Positions 27,727-38,872 are shown, counted from the stretch's first letter. The stretch is DNA of 64,000 bases from Chlorobaculum parvum NCIB 8327 (GCF_000020505.1 NC_011027.1:2030001-2094000); one strand, 5' to 3'. The notes: generated by a model from the letters alone, not told the origin. A program made the numbers and translations.

Positions 27727-28028
27727 CCACTTGTCTTTAAACTAAATCTCATTTAGCGATTTCCAGACTTGCTGAAATGGTCACATACGCTAATATCACC
27801 ATTCCAGATAAATATTTCTTTCGCCCAACCCGCCTTTACAGTAAATAACTCCAGCCACATCTCCGATTTCAGGAAACAGCGTACCCGCCCCCTCCTTTTG
27901 AAGGTTCGCAAAACAACGCTATCTTTCCCCGTGCTTCACCCGCAAACCGGGCAGAATCATAAGCCATTACAAGACAACGCCTTGCCGCTCTCCCTCCGTC
28001 GTGGAGGAATAACCGACACCTTCAGCAC
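27727..28028. other. Intergenic region between divergent helicase and serB genes
   Basis: About 300 bp, relatively AT-rich next to the helicase gene. It must contain promoters for both directions. I see no tRNA, hairpin or convincing small gene; a plus-strand frame that runs into serB has no coding character. Confidence 0.5.
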
Positions 28029-29252
28029 ATGCGCGAACTGCTGCTCATTACCATTTCCGGCCCGGACAAGCCAGGCCTGACCTCCAAAATCACCGAAGTC
28101 CTGGCACGCTACGACGTACCGGTGCTCGATATTGGCCAGTCGGTCATTCACAACCACCTCTCGCTCGGAATGCTCATCGAGGTGCCGAAAGCCTCCACCT
28201 CCGCGCCGATCCTGAAAGACCTGCTCTTTACGGCGCACACGCTCGGCCTTGTGATAGAATTTTCGCCGATCAACACGCGCGAATACCACAAATGGGTCGG
28301 CGAACAAGGCAAGCCGCGCTATCTGCTTTCGCTGCTCGGGCGGAAAATTTCATCGGAACATCTCGAACGGGTCACCACGCTGGTCTCGAAGCACGGCCTC
28401 AACATCGACACCATCAACCGCCTCTCCGGACGCCTGCCGCTCGAAGACGAGCGCGATCCGGGCCAGACCAAGGCGTGCATCGAGTTTTCGCTGAGGGGCG
28501 CGCTCAACGACGAAGAGCAGCTCAGGGCAGAAATGCTCGACATCACCGACAGCCTCGGAGTGGACATCGCGTTCCAGGAGGACAACATCTTCCGGCGCAC
28601 CCGCCGCCTCGTGGTGTTCGACATGGACTCGACGCTGATTACGTCGGAGGTGATCGATGAGCTGGCGAAAGAGGCCGGGTCGGGCGATCAGGTGGCGGCC
28701 ATCACCGAGCAGGCGATGCGCGGGGAACTCGACTTCACCGAAAGCCTGAAAATGCGGGTCGGCACGCTAAAAGGGCTGGAAGAATCGACGCTGCAAAAGG
28801 TGGCCGAGCGGCTGCAACTGACCGAAGGCGCAGAGCACTTGTTCCACAACCTGCACCGCCTCGGCTTCAAAACCGCCATTCTCTCCGGTGGGTTCACCTA
28901 CTTCGGGCGCTACTTGCAGAAAAAGCTGAACATCGACTACGTCTTCGCCAACGAGCTGGAGATTGTGGACGGCAAGATGACTGGCAACGTCATTGGCCAG
29001 GTGGTCGATGGCAAACGCAAGGCGGCACTGCTGGAAGAGATCGCCACCACGGAAAACATCCGCCTCGAACAGACCGTCGCGGTCGGCGACGGAGCAAACG
29101 ACCTCCCCATGCTCGGCAAAGCCGGACTCGGCATCGCATTCCGCGCCAAGCCAATCGTGCGCGAAACCGCAAAGCAGGCAATCTCTACGCTCGGCCTCGA
29201 CGCGATACTTTATTTGATGGGATTCCGCGACCGCGACGCGCTGGAGGTGTAA
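28029..29252 (+). CDS. serB: Phosphoserine phosphatase with N-terminal ACT domains
   Basis: The 407-residue enzyme performs the last step of serine biosynthesis. Two ACT-like regulatory domains fill about residues 1-85 and 95-175 (LLLITISGPDKPGLTSKI at the start). The HAD phosphatase domain has the nucleophile Asp198 in FDMDST, SGGFTYFG, and GDGANDLPML near 355. The double ACT arrangement suggests allosteric control by serine, as known in related SerB proteins; that is inference. It is followed by a bidirectional terminator. Confidence 0.95.
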   Translation: MRELLLITISGPDKPGLTSKITEVLARYDVPVLDIGQSVIHNHLSLGMLIEVPKASTSAPILKDLLFTAHTLGLVIEFSPINTREYHKWVGEQGKPRYLLSLLGRKISSEHLERVTTLVSKHGLNIDTINRLSGRLPLEDERDPGQTKACIEFSLRGALNDEEQLRAEMLDITDSLGVDIAFQEDNIFRRTRRLVVFDMDSTLITSEVIDELAKEAGSGDQVAAITEQAMRGELDFTESLKMRVGTLKGLEESTLQKVAERLQLTEGAEHLFHNLHRLGFKTAILSGGFTYFGRYLQKKLNIDYVFANELEIVDGKMTGNVIGQVVDGKRKAALLEEIATTENIRLEQTVAVGDGANDLPMLGKAGLGIAFRAKPIVRETAKQAISTLGLDAILYLMGFRDRDALEV

Positions 29253-29272
29253 GAAGCCGAATCAGGGAAAAG

Positions 29273-29304
29273 AAAAAATGGACGCTTATGACGTCCATTT
29301 TTTT
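29273..29304. terminator. Bidirectional terminator between serB and ferredoxin gene
   Basis: AAAAAATGGACG (29273-29284) pairs with CGTCCATTTTTTT (29292-29304) around a 7-nt loop. T-runs on both strands serve the two convergent genes. Confidence 0.9.
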
Positions 29305-29306
29305 CG

Positions 29307-29603
29307 TTAATCCACGTATTCCACAAAACGCTCGAACTCCCGAGGATCGGGCAACGTAATCGCGCCGGAGGGGCAGACGGGCACGCAGCGGGTACAGAGG
29401 ACGAGGCAATTGTAGGGATTGGCTACCGTCATTTTGGGACGCTTCACAACCTCCGCATTCTCTTCTGCCGAGCCAAGGGCGAACACGCCGGGACGGCAAA
29501 ATTCCGCACACTCCCCGCAGCCGTTACAGAGGTCTGAATCAATCGTCGGATACCACGCAATCTCCTCCCTCGGTGCAAGCAGCCGTTTCTTCTTTGCCAT
29601 CAT
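29307..29603 (-). CDS. 2x[4Fe-4S] ferredoxin-like protein, 98 aa
   Basis: Two cysteine clusters are visible: C26, C29, C32, C36 ([11 protein letters not shown]) and C66, C70, C73, C77 ([12 protein letters not shown]). The second has a CxxxC first spacing rather than CxxC. It is closely similar to the next gene upstream (shared [18 protein letters not shown] and WYPTI segments), so the two are tandem duplicates. It would be a cytoplasmic electron carrier; the partner is unknown. Confidence 0.85.
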   Translation of the reverse strand: MMAKKKRLLAPREEIAWYPTIDSDLCNGCGECAEFCRPGVFALGSAEENAEVVKRPKMTVANPYNCLVLCTRCVPVCPSGAITLPDPREFERFVEYVD

Positions 29604-29643
29604 TTCTCCATTATCAATTAATCAACTTTCCAATCTCTACTGA

Positions 29644-30132
29644 TCACTCGTCCAGATACTCCACGTACTTCTCGAAATCTTCTTTTTTCGGCAAGGTGAT
29701 TGCTCCCGAGGTGCAGATGGGCACGCAGCGGTCGCAGAGTACGATGCAGTTGTAGGGGTGGCCGACCACGAGTTTCGGGCGCTGAACGCCGGTCGGGTCG
29801 GGTTCGCCCAGCTCGAAGACGCCGGGTTTGCAGAGCACTTTGCAGTCACCGCAGCCGTTGCAGAGGTCGGGCTTGATGGTCGGGTACCACGGAATCTCCT
29901 CACGCGGCACGAGCAGCCGCTTTTTGCGCATAGGCTTGGAGGTGTTCGATTTCTGGCTGTTGCCGGCGAGCGTCTGCTCCACCGCTTTTTTCCAGGCCTC
30001 GTCTGAAGCATCGTCGCCTGCGTCCATTGAGCGTGCCTTGAGGGCGCGCCGCAGGTTGCGCACGGGCACCAAACCACAGCCATCGCAGGTTGGCTTTTCG
30101 CATTTTCCGAAAAAACAGTCGAGAATCAGCAT
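29644..30132 (-). CDS. 2x[4Fe-4S] ferredoxin-like protein with extra N-terminal cysteines, 162 aa
   Basis: The C-terminal about 95 residues match the neighbouring 98-residue ferredoxin, with clusters at C91, C94, C97, C101 and C129, C133, C136, C140. The extra N-terminal 65 residues hold C6, C11, C16 and C19 ([14 protein letters not shown]), which could bind another metal centre, followed by an acidic linker. It lies 25 bp from the end of alaS, on the same strand, and 40 bp before the shorter paralogue. The role is unknown. Confidence 0.85.
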   Translation of the reverse strand: MLILDCFFGKCEKPTCDGCGLVPVRNLRRALKARSMDAGDDASDEAWKKAVEQTLAGNSQKSNTSKPMRKKRLLVPREEIPWYPTIKPDLCNGCGDCKVLCKPGVFELGEPDPTGVQRPKLVVGHPYNCIVLCDRCVPICTSGAITLPKKEDFEKYVEYLDE

Positions 30133-30157
30133 AAGCTATCGTTATTCAGTGCGTTCA

Positions 30158-32815
30158 TCAGGCAAGCGCGGACTTGACCGAGGCGACGAAGGTTTCGATG
30201 GCTTTGCCGATACCATCCGGATCTTTGCCGCCGGCCGTGGCCAGTTCGGGTTTGCCGCCACCGCCACCTTTGACGCAGGCTGCAGCCTCTTTGACCAGCT
30301 TGCCGGCGTTGATCTTTTTCAACTTCACCGCCTCGTCGGAGGCGAAGCCTACGAGAAACACCTTACCATCCGTGACGCTGCAAAGCAGACCTGCCGCGCA
30401 TGAAGCCTGTTCACGCAAAGCCACGGCAGCCTGTCGCAGTTCGTCACCGCCAAGACCGTCGAGCTGCTCGGTCATGATGCGGCAGCCGCCGATCTCTGCA
30501 GCGCTGGCAAGCGTTGCCGAAAGCTGGTTGAGCAAGCCGGAGAGGCGGCTCTCCTGAAGCTGCTTGTCGAGCGCTTTTTTCTCGTCGAGCAGCTCCTTGA
30601 TTTTCGGCCCAGCCTCTTCGTCCGCCTTGAGCTTCAACAGATTTTTGATCTCCTGGAGGTTACGGTACTCCTGCCAGAGCAGCGCTTCGGCGGCTGCGCC
30701 CGTGACCGCCTCGATGCGGCGGATACCGGCGGCGACCGACGATTCGCTGACGATTTTAACCATGCCGATCTGGCCGATGTTGCCGACGTGGGTGCCGCCA
30801 CACAGCTCGATGGAGATGCCGGGCACATCGACCACGCGCACGCGGTCGGCGTACTTGTCGCCGAAGAAGGCAAGCGCGCCGAGTTCGAGCGCCTCTTCGT
30901 ACGGCACGTCGGCGTGCTTGGTGACGCCCGCCGCCTTGCGGATCTGGGCGTTCACTTCGTGCTCGACCTGCTCCATTTCCTCCGGGCTGACTTTCGAGAA
31001 GTGACTGAAGTCAAAGCGCAGGCGTTCGGGCGTCACCAGCGAGCCCTTCTGCTGCACGTGCTCGCCGAGCACTTTGCGCAGGGCGGCGTGAAGCAGGTGT
31101 GTGGCGGTGTGGTTGCGCTCGGTGGCGACGCGGCGATCGCGGTCAACGGCAGCCTCCACGCTGACAGCTCCCTCGAAGCTGAGGTCGGCGGGCGAAACCG
31201 CACAGTCGCGAACCTTGTCGCGCGCCGAGGTAACGAAATGGATAACAAGCTCGCCATCCTTACGCGTGTCGGTGACGTCGAGGCGATAGTCATCGGTCTC
31301 GATGGTACCGTGGTCGCCCACCTGGCCGCCGCTTTCAGCGTAGAATGGCGTCCTGTCAAGAACGACCATCAGCCGGTCGCCGCCAGTCTTGACGGCAGTA
31401 AGCGTCGCGCTGGTTTCAAGCGTGTCGTAACCGACGAACTCAGTCGGCGCTTCTGGCGCGAACCACTGCCATTCGCCGCCGTCGTCCTGCACCTGCATCT
31501 TGTCCTTGCGATCCATGCGGGCGCGTGTTTTCTGCTCGGTCATGCAGTGCTCGAACCCCTCCTCGTCGATGCCAAAGCCGACTTCAGCGGCCATCAGGCG
31601 AGTCAGGTCGAGCGGGAAGCCGAAGGTGTCGTAGAGCTTGAAGGCGTCCTCGCCGGAGATGGTCGTGCTACCGGAGGTTTTCATTCCGGCGACCACCTCG
31701 TTGAAGATTTCGGTACCGCGTCCAAGGGTGACAAGGAAGCTCTCCTCTTCGGCACGGATGATCTTTTCGACCGTCGGCTGCTGTTTTTCGAGTTCCGGGA
31801 AAACATCGCCCATCGTGCGCACCAGCACCTCGACCATTTTGTACATGATCGGTTCGTGGCAGCCAAGCGTGCCCGCGTAGCGCACCGCGCGGCGCAGAAT
31901 ACGGCGCAGCACGTAGCCTCGTCCCTCGTTGCCCGGCATCGCGCCGTCGGAGAGCGCAAAGGTAAGCGTACGGCAGTGGTCGGCGATGACGCGCATGGCG
32001 ATGTCGGTCGCGCTGTCGAGCGAGGCAGTGTAGCGCACGCCGGTCAACTCGGTGATCTTCTCGAAAAGCGGGGTAAAGACGTCGCTATCGTAGTTCGAGG
32101 ACTTGCCCTGAAGCACGGCCGTCACGCGCTCGAAGCCCATGCCGGTATCGACATGCTTTTGCGGCAGCGGCTGAAGGCTGCCGTCAGCCTGGCGGTCATA
32201 CTGGATGAAGACCAGGTTCCACAACTCGATCACCCGGTGATCGCCGACGTTGACAAGCGGGCCGCCCGAACCGTCGGGGGTCAGATCAATGTGGATTTCC
32301 GAGCAGGGGCCGCACGGGCCGGTTTCGCCCATCTCCCAGAAGTTGTCCTTGTCGCCGAACTTCAGGATATGCGAGTGCTCGATGTCCGTTTCGCTCTGCC
32401 AGAGCTTGAAACTCTCCTCGTCGTCGTGATACACCGTTGCGTAAAGGCGCTCTTTCGGCAGCTTCCACACATCGGTCATCAGCTCCCACGCCCAACCGAT
32501 CGCCTCTTTTTTATAATAGTCGCCGAACGACCAGTTGCCGAGCATCTCGAAAAAGGTGTGGTGGTAGGTGTCGCGCCCCACATCTTCAAGGTCATTATGC
32601 TTGCCCGAAGCACGGATGCACTTCTGCGTGTCGGCAGCGCGAGTGTACTCCCGCGTGCCCTTGCCGAGAAACACGTCCTTGAACTGGTTCATGCCGGCAT
32701 TGGTGAACAGCAGCGTCGGGTCTTCGGCCGGAATAACCGGAGCCGAGCGGACGATCCGGTGCTCTTTGGCGGCAAAAAAATCCAGGAATGACTGTCGTAT
32801 CTCTCGTGAATTCAT
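30158..32815 (-). CDS. alaS: Alanyl-tRNA synthetase
   Basis: At 885 residues this is a full-length class II AlaRS that charges tRNA-Ala. The catalytic core begins [15 protein letters not shown]. The editing domain has the zinc-site HTATH near residue 567 and CGGTHV near 670, used to clear Ser/Gly mischarging. The C-terminal coiled coil and DHHA1-type Gly-rich [14 protein letters not shown] end complete the family layout. Transcription continues toward the ferredoxin genes 25 bp downstream. Confidence 0.97.
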   Translation of the reverse strand: MNSREIRQSFLDFFAAKEHRIVRSAPVIPAEDPTLLFTNAGMNQFKDVFLGKGTREYTRAADTQKCIRASGKHNDLEDVGRDTYHHTFFEMLGNWSFGDYYKKEAIGWAWELMTDVWKLPKERLYATVYHDDEESFKLWQSETDIEHSHILKFGDKDNFWEMGETGPCGPCSEIHIDLTPDGSGGPLVNVGDHRVIELWNLVFIQYDRQADGSLQPLPQKHVDTGMGFERVTAVLQGKSSNYDSDVFTPLFEKITELTGVRYTASLDSATDIAMRVIADHCRTLTFALSDGAMPGNEGRGYVLRRILRRAVRYAGTLGCHEPIMYKMVEVLVRTMGDVFPELEKQQPTVEKIIRAEEESFLVTLGRGTEIFNEVVAGMKTSGSTTISGEDAFKLYDTFGFPLDLTRLMAAEVGFGIDEEGFEHCMTEQKTRARMDRKDKMQVQDDGGEWQWFAPEAPTEFVGYDTLETSATLTAVKTGGDRLMVVLDRTPFYAESGGQVGDHGTIETDDYRLDVTDTRKDGELVIHFVTSARDKVRDCAVSPADLSFEGAVSVEAAVDRDRRVATERNHTATHLLHAALRKVLGEHVQQKGSLVTPERLRFDFSHFSKVSPEEMEQVEHEVNAQIRKAAGVTKHADVPYEEALELGALAFFGDKYADRVRVVDVPGISIELCGGTHVGNIGQIGMVKIVSESSVAAGIRRIEAVTGAAAEALLWQEYRNLQEIKNLLKLKADEEAGPKIKELLDEKKALDKQLQESRLSGLLNQLSATLASAAEIGGCRIMTEQLDGLGGDELRQAAVALREQASCAAGLLCSVTDGKVFLVGFASDEAVKLKKINAGKLVKEAAACVKGGGGGKPELATAGGKDPDGIGKAIETFVASVKSALA

Positions 32816-33157
32816 AAGTGTCTGTTGCTTGCGGGTGTCGGGAAAGCCATGAGCGGCACTCCGGAGACCCCCTTGTGGGTATGAGCTGTGAAGCCCTGAT
32901 TATGGCCGCGTACAGCGGTATATGGCCCGGAATTTAAGGTTTTTTACGCCTTCATGCCAGTGGATTTTGCGAGCAGCAAATTTGGCCGACAATGTCGCGA
33001 TTACAAGCCTTGAAAGTGGTCTTAACAAAAAAGACACTATATTATCTTTTCAGTAACGAGTGACAGGTAACAAGCGACATGGCCCAGGGAATCCACTCTA
33101 TCCCAAAGGCTCCATCGTTACCATTCCTTCTCTCAACCGTAAAGCGCAAGAGGCACC
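32816..33157. other. Intergenic region between alaS and a small unknown gene
   Basis: About 340 bp between divergent genes. The segment 33020-33050 is AT-rich (TTAACA, TATATT) and is the likely promoter area. The other frames look non-coding. No RNA gene seen. Confidence 0.5.
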
Positions 33158-33421
33158 ATGAGCTGGGGAATCGAAGATCCGAAAAAGAGAAAAGACATCC
33201 TCGACCTGATGGACATCGGAATCAGGAAAAACATGGCCAATCCGAACCATGTCAACGAGGTGAAAAAGAGTGAGATCGGCTGCTGGATGGAGCAGATTTA
33301 CGGCATCATGCGATGTGACATCTGCGACCTGAGCAGCGAGTGCCCCGTCAGGGAGGAGCAGGAGTGGCAGGCCTGGCTGAAAGAGAACAATATGGTGGTC
33401 GAGAAGAAAAAAGAGCAATAG
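33158..33421 (+). CDS. Small hypothetical protein with CxxC motif, 87 aa
   Basis: An 87-residue charged protein (MSWGIEDP start) with cysteines at 42, 53, 56 and 62 (MRCDICDLSSECPV), which could form a small metal site. The C-terminal end is lysine-rich. I do not recognise the family. AGAGG lies just before the start. It is isolated between alaS (divergent) and korA. Confidence 0.65.
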   Translation: MSWGIEDPKKRKDILDLMDIGIRKNMANPNHVNEVKKSEIGCWMEQIYGIMRCDICDLSSECPVREEQEWQAWLKENNMVVEKKKEQ

Positions 33422-33667
33422 CGCCCCCATCCTCTTGCATCAAGCCTTCAAGGACTTTATATTTAACAATTGGCAAAAATTTGCCTCGGGCTGAGCATTG
33501 TCTGCCCGAACCCTCCGTTAGTGAGATTTTCTCCATACAGCCACGACATCGACTTCATGCCATGATCTGGTCATGCTTTGGAGTTGTTTTTGTCGTCAAC
33601 AGACTTTTTCCTGGAAAACAGGAAGAAAGGTAACAGAGGTGACACTGCAATCTTAAACAATAACGAC

Positions 33668-35518
33668 ATGGTAACATCGAAAACCAGCGTGTCTGTGCTT
33701 TTTGCCGGTGACTCCGGCGACGGCATGCAGCTTACTGGCACCCAGTTCGCCAACACGGTGGCCGTTTATGGCTCGGACCTGAACACCTTTCCCAACTTTC
33801 CTTCGGAGATCCGCGCTCCTGCCGGCACCATCTCCGGCGTTTCGGGCTTCCAGATGCAGTTCGGCAGCAAGGCAATTTACACCCCCGGTGCGAAGTTCGA
33901 CGTCATGATCGCCATGAACGCGGCGGCCCTGAAAGCCAACCTGCATAACCTGCACCACGGCGGCATCATCATTGCTGACAGCGACGGCTTCGACGCCAAG
34001 AACCTGCGCCTCTCCGGCTATGGCGAAGAGAACAACCCGCTGACCAATGGCAGCCTTGACGATTACCGTGTCTTCGACATTCCGGTCATCTCTCTTACCC
34101 GCACAGCCCTGGCCGACACCGGCCTGAGCGTCAAGAACATCGACCGTTGCAAGAACATGTTCGTGCTCGGCGTGCTCTACTGGCTCTACAGTCTGCCGAT
34201 CGACACCACCGTCGATATGCTGAAGTCGAAGTTCAAGAACAAGATGGACATAGCTGAGGCCAATATCAAGGCGGTAAAGGCCGGTTACAACTTCGGCGAG
34301 ACCACGACCATGTTCTCCGACTTCGGGCGCTTCAGCGTTGCTCCGGCTGGCAAGACTCCCGGCACCTATCGCCGCGTGACCGGCAACGAAGCCTCCGCTA
34401 TCGGTCTGGCTGCCGCAGCTAAAAAGGCTGACCTGAAGCTGTTCCTCGGCTCTTACCCGATCACTCCGGCCACCGAAATTCTGCAGACCCTCGCCAACCT
34501 CAAGAAGTGGGGCGTCAAAACCTTCCAGGCTGAAGACGAAATCGCCGGCGTGCTGACCAGCATCGGCGCTGCCTACGGCGGTTCCCTGGCTGCAACGAGC
34601 ACCTCAGGCCCCGGCCTTGCGCTCAAGAGCGAAGCCCTCGGCCTTGCGATGATTCTCGAAATTCCGCTCGTGGTGGTCAACGTGCAGCGCGGCGGCCCGT
34701 CGACCGGCCTGCCGACCAAGCCCGAGCAGTCCGACCTTTACATCTCGATGTTCGGTCGCCACGGCGACGCCCCGGTGCCGGTCATCGCGGCCTACTCGCC
34801 GGTCGACTGCTTCTACGCAGCTTACGAGGCTGCCAAGATTGCCGTCGAATACATGACCCCGGTGATCTGCCTGACCGACGGTTACCTTGCCTTCAGCTCC
34901 GAACCGATGCTGATCCCCTCCGGCGATTCGCTGGCAAAGATCACGCCGGTCTTCGCCAAAGAGCGCAAAGCCGATGACGAACCTTACCTGCCCTACAAGC
35001 GTGACGAGCGCGGCGTAAGGGCGTGGGCTATCCCCGGAACCAAGGGCCTCGAACACCGCATCGGCGGTCTGGAGAAGTGGGATCAGACCGGCAATGTTTC
35101 GCACGACCCGGCAAACCATGCTCTGATGACGAAGCTCCGTGCCGAAAAGGTAGAGCGCGTCGTCGATATCGTGCCCGACCAGACCATCGACAACGGCCCC
35201 GAATCAGGCGACCTGCTCGTGCTCGGCTGGGGTTCGACCTACGGCGCGATCAAGATTGCTGTGGAGCGCGGTATTGAAGCGGGCCTCAGCGTCTCGCACG
35301 CACATCTGCGTTACCTCAACCCATTCCCGAAGAACCTCGGTGAGCTTTTCGGCAAATTCAAAAAAGTGCTCATCCCGGAGAACAACAACGGCCAGCTGGT
35401 GCACATCATCAGGGACCGCTTCCTTATCGAACCGGTCAGCTATACCAAGGTCGAAGGCCTGCCGTTCAACGAGATGGAACTCGAAGCAAAAATCACCGAT
35501 ATCGTAAAGGAGCTCTAA
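33668..35518 (+). CDS. korA: 2-oxoglutarate:ferredoxin oxidoreductase, alpha subunit (gamma-alpha fusion)
   Basis: This 616-residue subunit combines a gamma domain (about 1-190, [17 protein letters not shown] near the start) with the alpha pyruvate/2-oxoacid oxidoreductase domain ([12 protein letters not shown], and a [19 protein letters not shown] stretch in part: [10 protein letters not shown]). With KorB it catalyses reductive carboxylation of succinyl-CoA to 2-oxoglutarate, a key CO2-fixing step of the reductive TCA cycle in green sulfur bacteria. ATG 33668 is chosen; an upstream ATG at 33578 gives 30 residues unlike the family. korB follows after 3 bp, so the two form one operon. Confidence 0.95.
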   Translation: MVTSKTSVSVLFAGDSGDGMQLTGTQFANTVAVYGSDLNTFPNFPSEIRAPAGTISGVSGFQMQFGSKAIYTPGAKFDVMIAMNAAALKANLHNLHHGGIIIADSDGFDAKNLRLSGYGEENNPLTNGSLDDYRVFDIPVISLTRTALADTGLSVKNIDRCKNMFVLGVLYWLYSLPIDTTVDMLKSKFKNKMDIAEANIKAVKAGYNFGETTTMFSDFGRFSVAPAGKTPGTYRRVTGNEASAIGLAAAAKKADLKLFLGSYPITPATEILQTLANLKKWGVKTFQAEDEIAGVLTSIGAAYGGSLAATSTSGPGLALKSEALGLAMILEIPLVVVNVQRGGPSTGLPTKPEQSDLYISMFGRHGDAPVPVIAAYSPVDCFYAAYEAAKIAVEYMTPVICLTDGYLAFSSEPMLIPSGDSLAKITPVFAKERKADDEPYLPYKRDERGVRAWAIPGTKGLEHRIGGLEKWDQTGNVSHDPANHALMTKLRAEKVERVVDIVPDQTIDNGPESGDLLVLGWGSTYGAIKIAVERGIEAGLSVSHAHLRYLNPFPKNLGELFGKFKKVLIPENNNGQLVHIIRDRFLIEPVSYTKVEGLPFNEMELEAKITDIVKEL

Positions 35519-35521
35519 ATC

Positions 35522-36550
35522 ATGACCGAAACCCATACCCAACTGACGGCGAAGGATTTCACGTCGAACCAGGAACCCAAGTGGTGTGCCGGCTGCGGTG
35601 ACCACGCCGTCCTCCAGCAGCTGAAAAGCGCCATGGCCGAACTCGGGCTCAAGACCGAAGAGGTTGCGGTGATCTCGGGCATTGGCTGTTCGTCGCGTCT
35701 TCCCTACTACGTCAACACCTATGGCCTGCACGGCATCCATGGCCGCGCCCTTCCGGTGGCCAGCGGACTGAAAGCGGCCAACCCGAATCTCAGCGTTTGG
35801 GTTGCGACCGGTGACGGCGACGCTCTCTCGATCGGTGGCAACCACTACATCCACACGATCAGAAGGAATCCCGACATCAACATCATCCTTCTGAATAACG
35901 AGATCTACGGTCTCACGAAAGGCCAGTACTCCCCGACCTCGAAACTCGGTCAGAGGACGGTCACCTCGCCACAGGGCGTCATCGATTATCCGATGAACAC
36001 CATCGCCCTCACGCTCGGCTCGGGCGGCACCTTCGTCGCAAGGGTCATGGATCGCGACGGCAAGTTCATCCGCGAGGTCTTCAAGCGTGGTGCCGAGCAC
36101 AAGGGCACGGCGCTCATTGAGATCTACCAGAACTGCCCGATCTTCAACGACGGCTGCTTCGCCCCGTTCACCGACCGCGAGCGCAAAGCCGACACGACCC
36201 TCTACGTCGAGCACGGCAAACCGCTGGTTTTCGGCAAGGACGACCAGAAGGGCATCCGCCTCGACGGATTCACCCCGAAGGTGGTCGATCTGAACGACTC
36301 GTCGGTTTCGAAGGATGATCTCTGGATTCACGACGAAAACGACTTCAACAAGGCGAACCTCCTTTCTCGCTTCTTCGACGATCCGAACGCCTCCGAAGAG
36401 GTGCTCCCGAGACCTTTCGGCATTTTCTACGTCGAGGATCGCTTCACCTATGAAGAGGCTCTGGACGCACAGGTCGCAAAAGCCCAGGAGAATGGCGAAG
36501 GCACGCTCGACGAGCTGCTTGCCGGAAAAAGCACCTGGACGATCAAGTAA
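35522..36550 (+). CDS. korB: 2-oxoglutarate:ferredoxin oxidoreductase, beta subunit
   Basis: The 342-residue thiamine-diphosphate subunit has the cysteine segments WCAGCGDHA (22-25 region) and GIGCSSR, plus the TPP motif [10 protein letters not shown] followed by [11 protein letters not shown]. The beta-type cysteines would bind the [4Fe-4S] cluster that passes electrons to or from ferredoxin. It is the partner of KorA. It ends at a strong terminator. Confidence 0.95.
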   Translation: MTETHTQLTAKDFTSNQEPKWCAGCGDHAVLQQLKSAMAELGLKTEEVAVISGIGCSSRLPYYVNTYGLHGIHGRALPVASGLKAANPNLSVWVATGDGDALSIGGNHYIHTIRRNPDINIILLNNEIYGLTKGQYSPTSKLGQRTVTSPQGVIDYPMNTIALTLGSGGTFVARVMDRDGKFIREVFKRGAEHKGTALIEIYQNCPIFNDGCFAPFTDRERKADTTLYVEHGKPLVFGKDDQKGIRLDGFTPKVVDLNDSSVSKDDLWIHDENDFNKANLLSRFFDDPNASEEVLPRPFGIFYVEDRFTYEEALDAQVAKAQENGEGTLDELLAGKSTWTIK

Positions 36551-36573
36551 GCTGTACACAGCTGTACACCAAC

Positions 36574-36602
36574 AAAAAACCGGCTTCGAGCCGGTTTTTT
36601 TG
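36574..36602 (+). terminator. Terminator of korAB
   Basis: AAAAAACCGGCT, loop TCG, AGCCGGTTTTTTT. The T-run and tight stem make a strong intrinsic terminator 24 bp after korB. Confidence 0.9.
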
Positions 36603-36630
36603 TTACAAGTCTGACATGCTATGTCTTCAA

Positions 36631-36669
36631 TAAAAAAGCAGGCGTCGGAGAAAACTCCGCGCCTGCTCG
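36631..36669 (-). terminator. Terminator of accA
   Basis: A stem built from GCAGGCG (36638-36644) and CGCCTGC (36659-36665), with inner CGGAG/CTCCG pairing, is followed on the minus strand by six T residues. It lies just past the accA stop codon. Confidence 0.85.
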
Positions 36670-36687
36670 AAAAATGTCAACGATCAC

Positions 36688-37698
36688 TCAGGCTTCTGCC
36701 TCGTTCCATACTCCCATCGAAGAGAACTTCGCGATGCGCTCATCCACCAAAGTTGAGGCATCTTTGCTCAACAGCCCCTGCAACTCCTCGATCAGCATCG
36801 ACTTGAGGGTCGAAGCCATCACTTCCGGCTTCTGGTGCGCGCCACCGAGCGGCTCGGGCACGATGCGGTCGATGATTCCCTGGGCAAGCAAATCGTCAGC
36901 CGTGAGTTTAAGCGCTTCGGCAGCCTGCTCCTTGTAGTTCCAGCTCCGCCAGAGGATCGACGAACAGCTTTCCGGCGAAATGACCGAGTACCAGGAGTTT
37001 TCGGCCATCAGAATTCGGTCGCCGACGCCGATGCCGATCGCTCCACCGCTGGCGCCTTCGCCGATAATGACACAGATAACCGGCACTTTCAGCCCGGCCA
37101 TTTCGTACAGGTTGCGCGCAATCGCTTCGGCCTGTCCGCGCTCTTCAGCCTCGATGCCCGGAAACGCTCCGGGAGTGTCGATCAGGGTGATAACCGGCTT
37201 GCCGAACTTCTCGGCCATTTTCATAAGGCGAAGCGCTTTTCGGTAACCTTCAGGCTGCGCCATACCGAAGTTCCGGTAAAGGTTCGATTTGGTATCGCGC
37301 CCTTTCTGGTGGCCGATGACCATGACGCTTTGCGAAAAACCGGAATCCTTGTCTTCAAGACGAGCCAGGCCGCCGATGATCGCCTTGTCATCTCCAAATT
37401 GACGGTCGCCCGACAACTCGACGAAATCTTTCGTCATCATGTAGATGTAGTCGAGCGTGTAGGGGCGTTCCGGATGACGGGCCAGCTGCACCTTCTGCCA
37501 CCGGGTCAGGTTTTTGTAGATCGTTTTGCGAAGTGACTCAACCTTGGCTTCGAGGGCTTCGATCTCGCCTCTCAGCCCTTCGCGGCTTTCCGTACGGGCA
37601 TCAAACTCTCCGCTTTTCAGATACACCCTCATTTCGCTGAGCTTCTCTTCAAGCTCATAGAGGGGTTTTTCAAAATCAAGGACAACTTTGGCAGCCAT
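36688..37698 (-). CDS. accA: Acetyl-CoA carboxylase carboxyltransferase subunit alpha
   Basis: The 336-residue subunit transfers CO2 from biotin on BCCP to acetyl-CoA, with AccD. Typical stretches are [12 protein letters not shown] near the start, [19 protein letters not shown] (in part, DTPGAFPG), [15 protein letters not shown] and PESCSSILW. Length is a little over the usual 320. The biotin-related genes accB and accC lie 1.2 kb away on the other strand, and accD is not in the window. Confidence 0.96.
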   Translation of the reverse strand: MAAKVVLDFEKPLYELEEKLSEMRVYLKSGEFDARTESREGLRGEIEALEAKVESLRKTIYKNLTRWQKVQLARHPERPYTLDYIYMMTKDFVELSGDRQFGDDKAIIGGLARLEDKDSGFSQSVMVIGHQKGRDTKSNLYRNFGMAQPEGYRKALRLMKMAEKFGKPVITLIDTPGAFPGIEAEERGQAEAIARNLYEMAGLKVPVICVIIGEGASGGAIGIGVGDRILMAENSWYSVISPESCSSILWRSWNYKEQAAEALKLTADDLLAQGIIDRIVPEPLGGAHQKPEVMASTLKSMLIEELQGLLSKDASTLVDERIAKFSSMGVWNEAEA

Positions 37699-37715
37699 AA
37701 CGTGCGTACTCCTGA

Positions 37716-37753
37716 TAAAAAAAGTCCATCACTGCGCAAGCATATGATGGACT
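37716..37753 (-). terminator. Terminator of hup
   Basis: AGTCCATCA (37723-37731) pairs with TGATGGACT (37745-37753). On the minus strand a run of seven T follows. It separates hup from accA. Confidence 0.9.
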
Positions 37754-37794
37754 CTTAACATTCGATCGATGATAACTTCTTTTTCGGTAGAGGG

Positions 37795-38070
37795 TTAACA
37801 GCCAATCTCGTCTTTAAGTGCCTTGCCCGGTTTGAACTTGACAACTTTCTTAGCGGCAATGGTAATGGTTTCACCAGTCTGAGGATTGCGCCCCTGACGT
37901 TCGGCGCGATCTCCGGTCGTAAAGGTTCCAAAGCCAACCAGAGTTACATCATCTCCACCTTTCAGGGTAGAGGTCACAACGTTGATGAAGGCGTTCACCG
38001 CTCTTTCGGCTTCCGCTTTGGTCATGCCGGTCTCTGCGGCAATTTGTTCTACTAACTCGGCTTTCGACAT
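37795..38070 (-). CDS. hup: HU-family DNA-binding protein
   Basis: A 91-residue histone-like protein that bends and compacts DNA as a dimer. The sequence follows the HU pattern throughout: [11 protein letters not shown] at the start, VTLVGFGTF in the middle, and the DNA-binding arm [13 protein letters not shown] with its proline tip, ending [11 protein letters not shown]. Gene has its own terminator, so it is monocistronic. Confidence 0.95.
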   Translation of the reverse strand: MSKAELVEQIAAETGMTKAEAERAVNAFINVVTSTLKGGDDVTLVGFGTFTTGDRAERQGRNPQTGETITIAAKKVVKFKPGKALKDEIGC

Positions 38071-38305
38071 AAGAAGTGTGCGATTTACGTTGGAGGAAAA
38101 ATAGCTTATCTCTTTCCAATTACTACTATAAGATCAATTTACAGACTGACAAACAAACATCCAATTTGTTTTTACGCTTGTTCAGGGCGGGTTTCGACTC
38201 GTCATTGGTATTGAACGCCTGCGGTGTTATATTCATTTTCTTTTTTCTTTTAACCATTGTTTTGCAGGCACCGCTCAGAAATCGCCTGTTTCACCTAATC
38301 ACGTC

Positions 38306-38872
38306 ATGGTTTCAATAAGCAACGTCTCAAAAGGGGCCATCATCCGCTGGAAGGGTGAACCCCACAGCATCGAAAGCCTTGTGCATCGCACGCCAGGCAA
38401 CCTTCGCGCCTTCTATCAGGCCAGCATGAAAAACCTCAAGACCGGCCGCAACGTCGAGTACCGCTTCAGCGCCACCGAGCAGGTCGATGTCATCGTCACC
38501 GAGAGAAAGAAATACCAGTACCTCTATCGAGACGGTGAAGATTATGTCATGATGGATACCGAAACCTTCGACCAGATCAACGTGCCGGAAGTGGCCATCG
38601 GTTCTGCATCACGCTTCATCAAGGATGCCGTGATGGTCGATATCGTGTTTGCCGATGACGGCTCGATTCTCGAAGTTGAACTGCCGACCTTCGTTGAACT
38701 GGAGGTTACCGAAACCAACCCTGCAAGCAAGGATGACCGCGCCACCAGCGGCACCAAGCCGGCCATCGTCGAAACCGGTGCCGAGGTGAACGTGCCCATG
38801 TTTATCCAGACCGGCAGCATCATCCGCATCGACACCCGGAGCGGCGAGTACATGGATAGAGTTAAAAAGTGA
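38306..38872 (+). CDS. efp: Elongation factor P (atypical loop)
   Basis: The 188-residue protein has the three beta-barrel domains of EF-P, including the C-terminal signature [25 protein letters not shown] relieves ribosomes stalled at polyproline. In the functional loop, where Escherichia coli has PGKGQAF with the modified Lys34, this protein reads P30-G31-N32-L33-R34-A35-F36. Asparagine therefore replaces the lysine or arginine normally modified. accB and accC follow on the same strand (52-bp gap), so all three may form one transcript. Confidence 0.93.
   Translation: MVSISNVSKGAIIRWKGEPHSIESLVHRTPGNLRAFYQASMKNLKTGRNVEYRFSATEQVDVIVTERKKYQYLYRDGEDYVMMDTETFDQINVPEVAIGSASRFIKDAVMVDIVFADDGSILEVELPTFVELEVTETNPASKDDRATSGTKPAIVETGAEVNVPMFIQTGSIIRIDTRSGEYMDRVKK

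Noticed and set aside
36571-36601. Second small gene after korB
   Set aside because: The segment is a terminator hairpin, and frames over it are short and uncoupled.
38076-38318. 80-codon plus-strand frame before efp
   Set aside because: It overlaps the efp start, has no ribosome site and reads like AT-rich promoter DNA with chance hydrophobicity.
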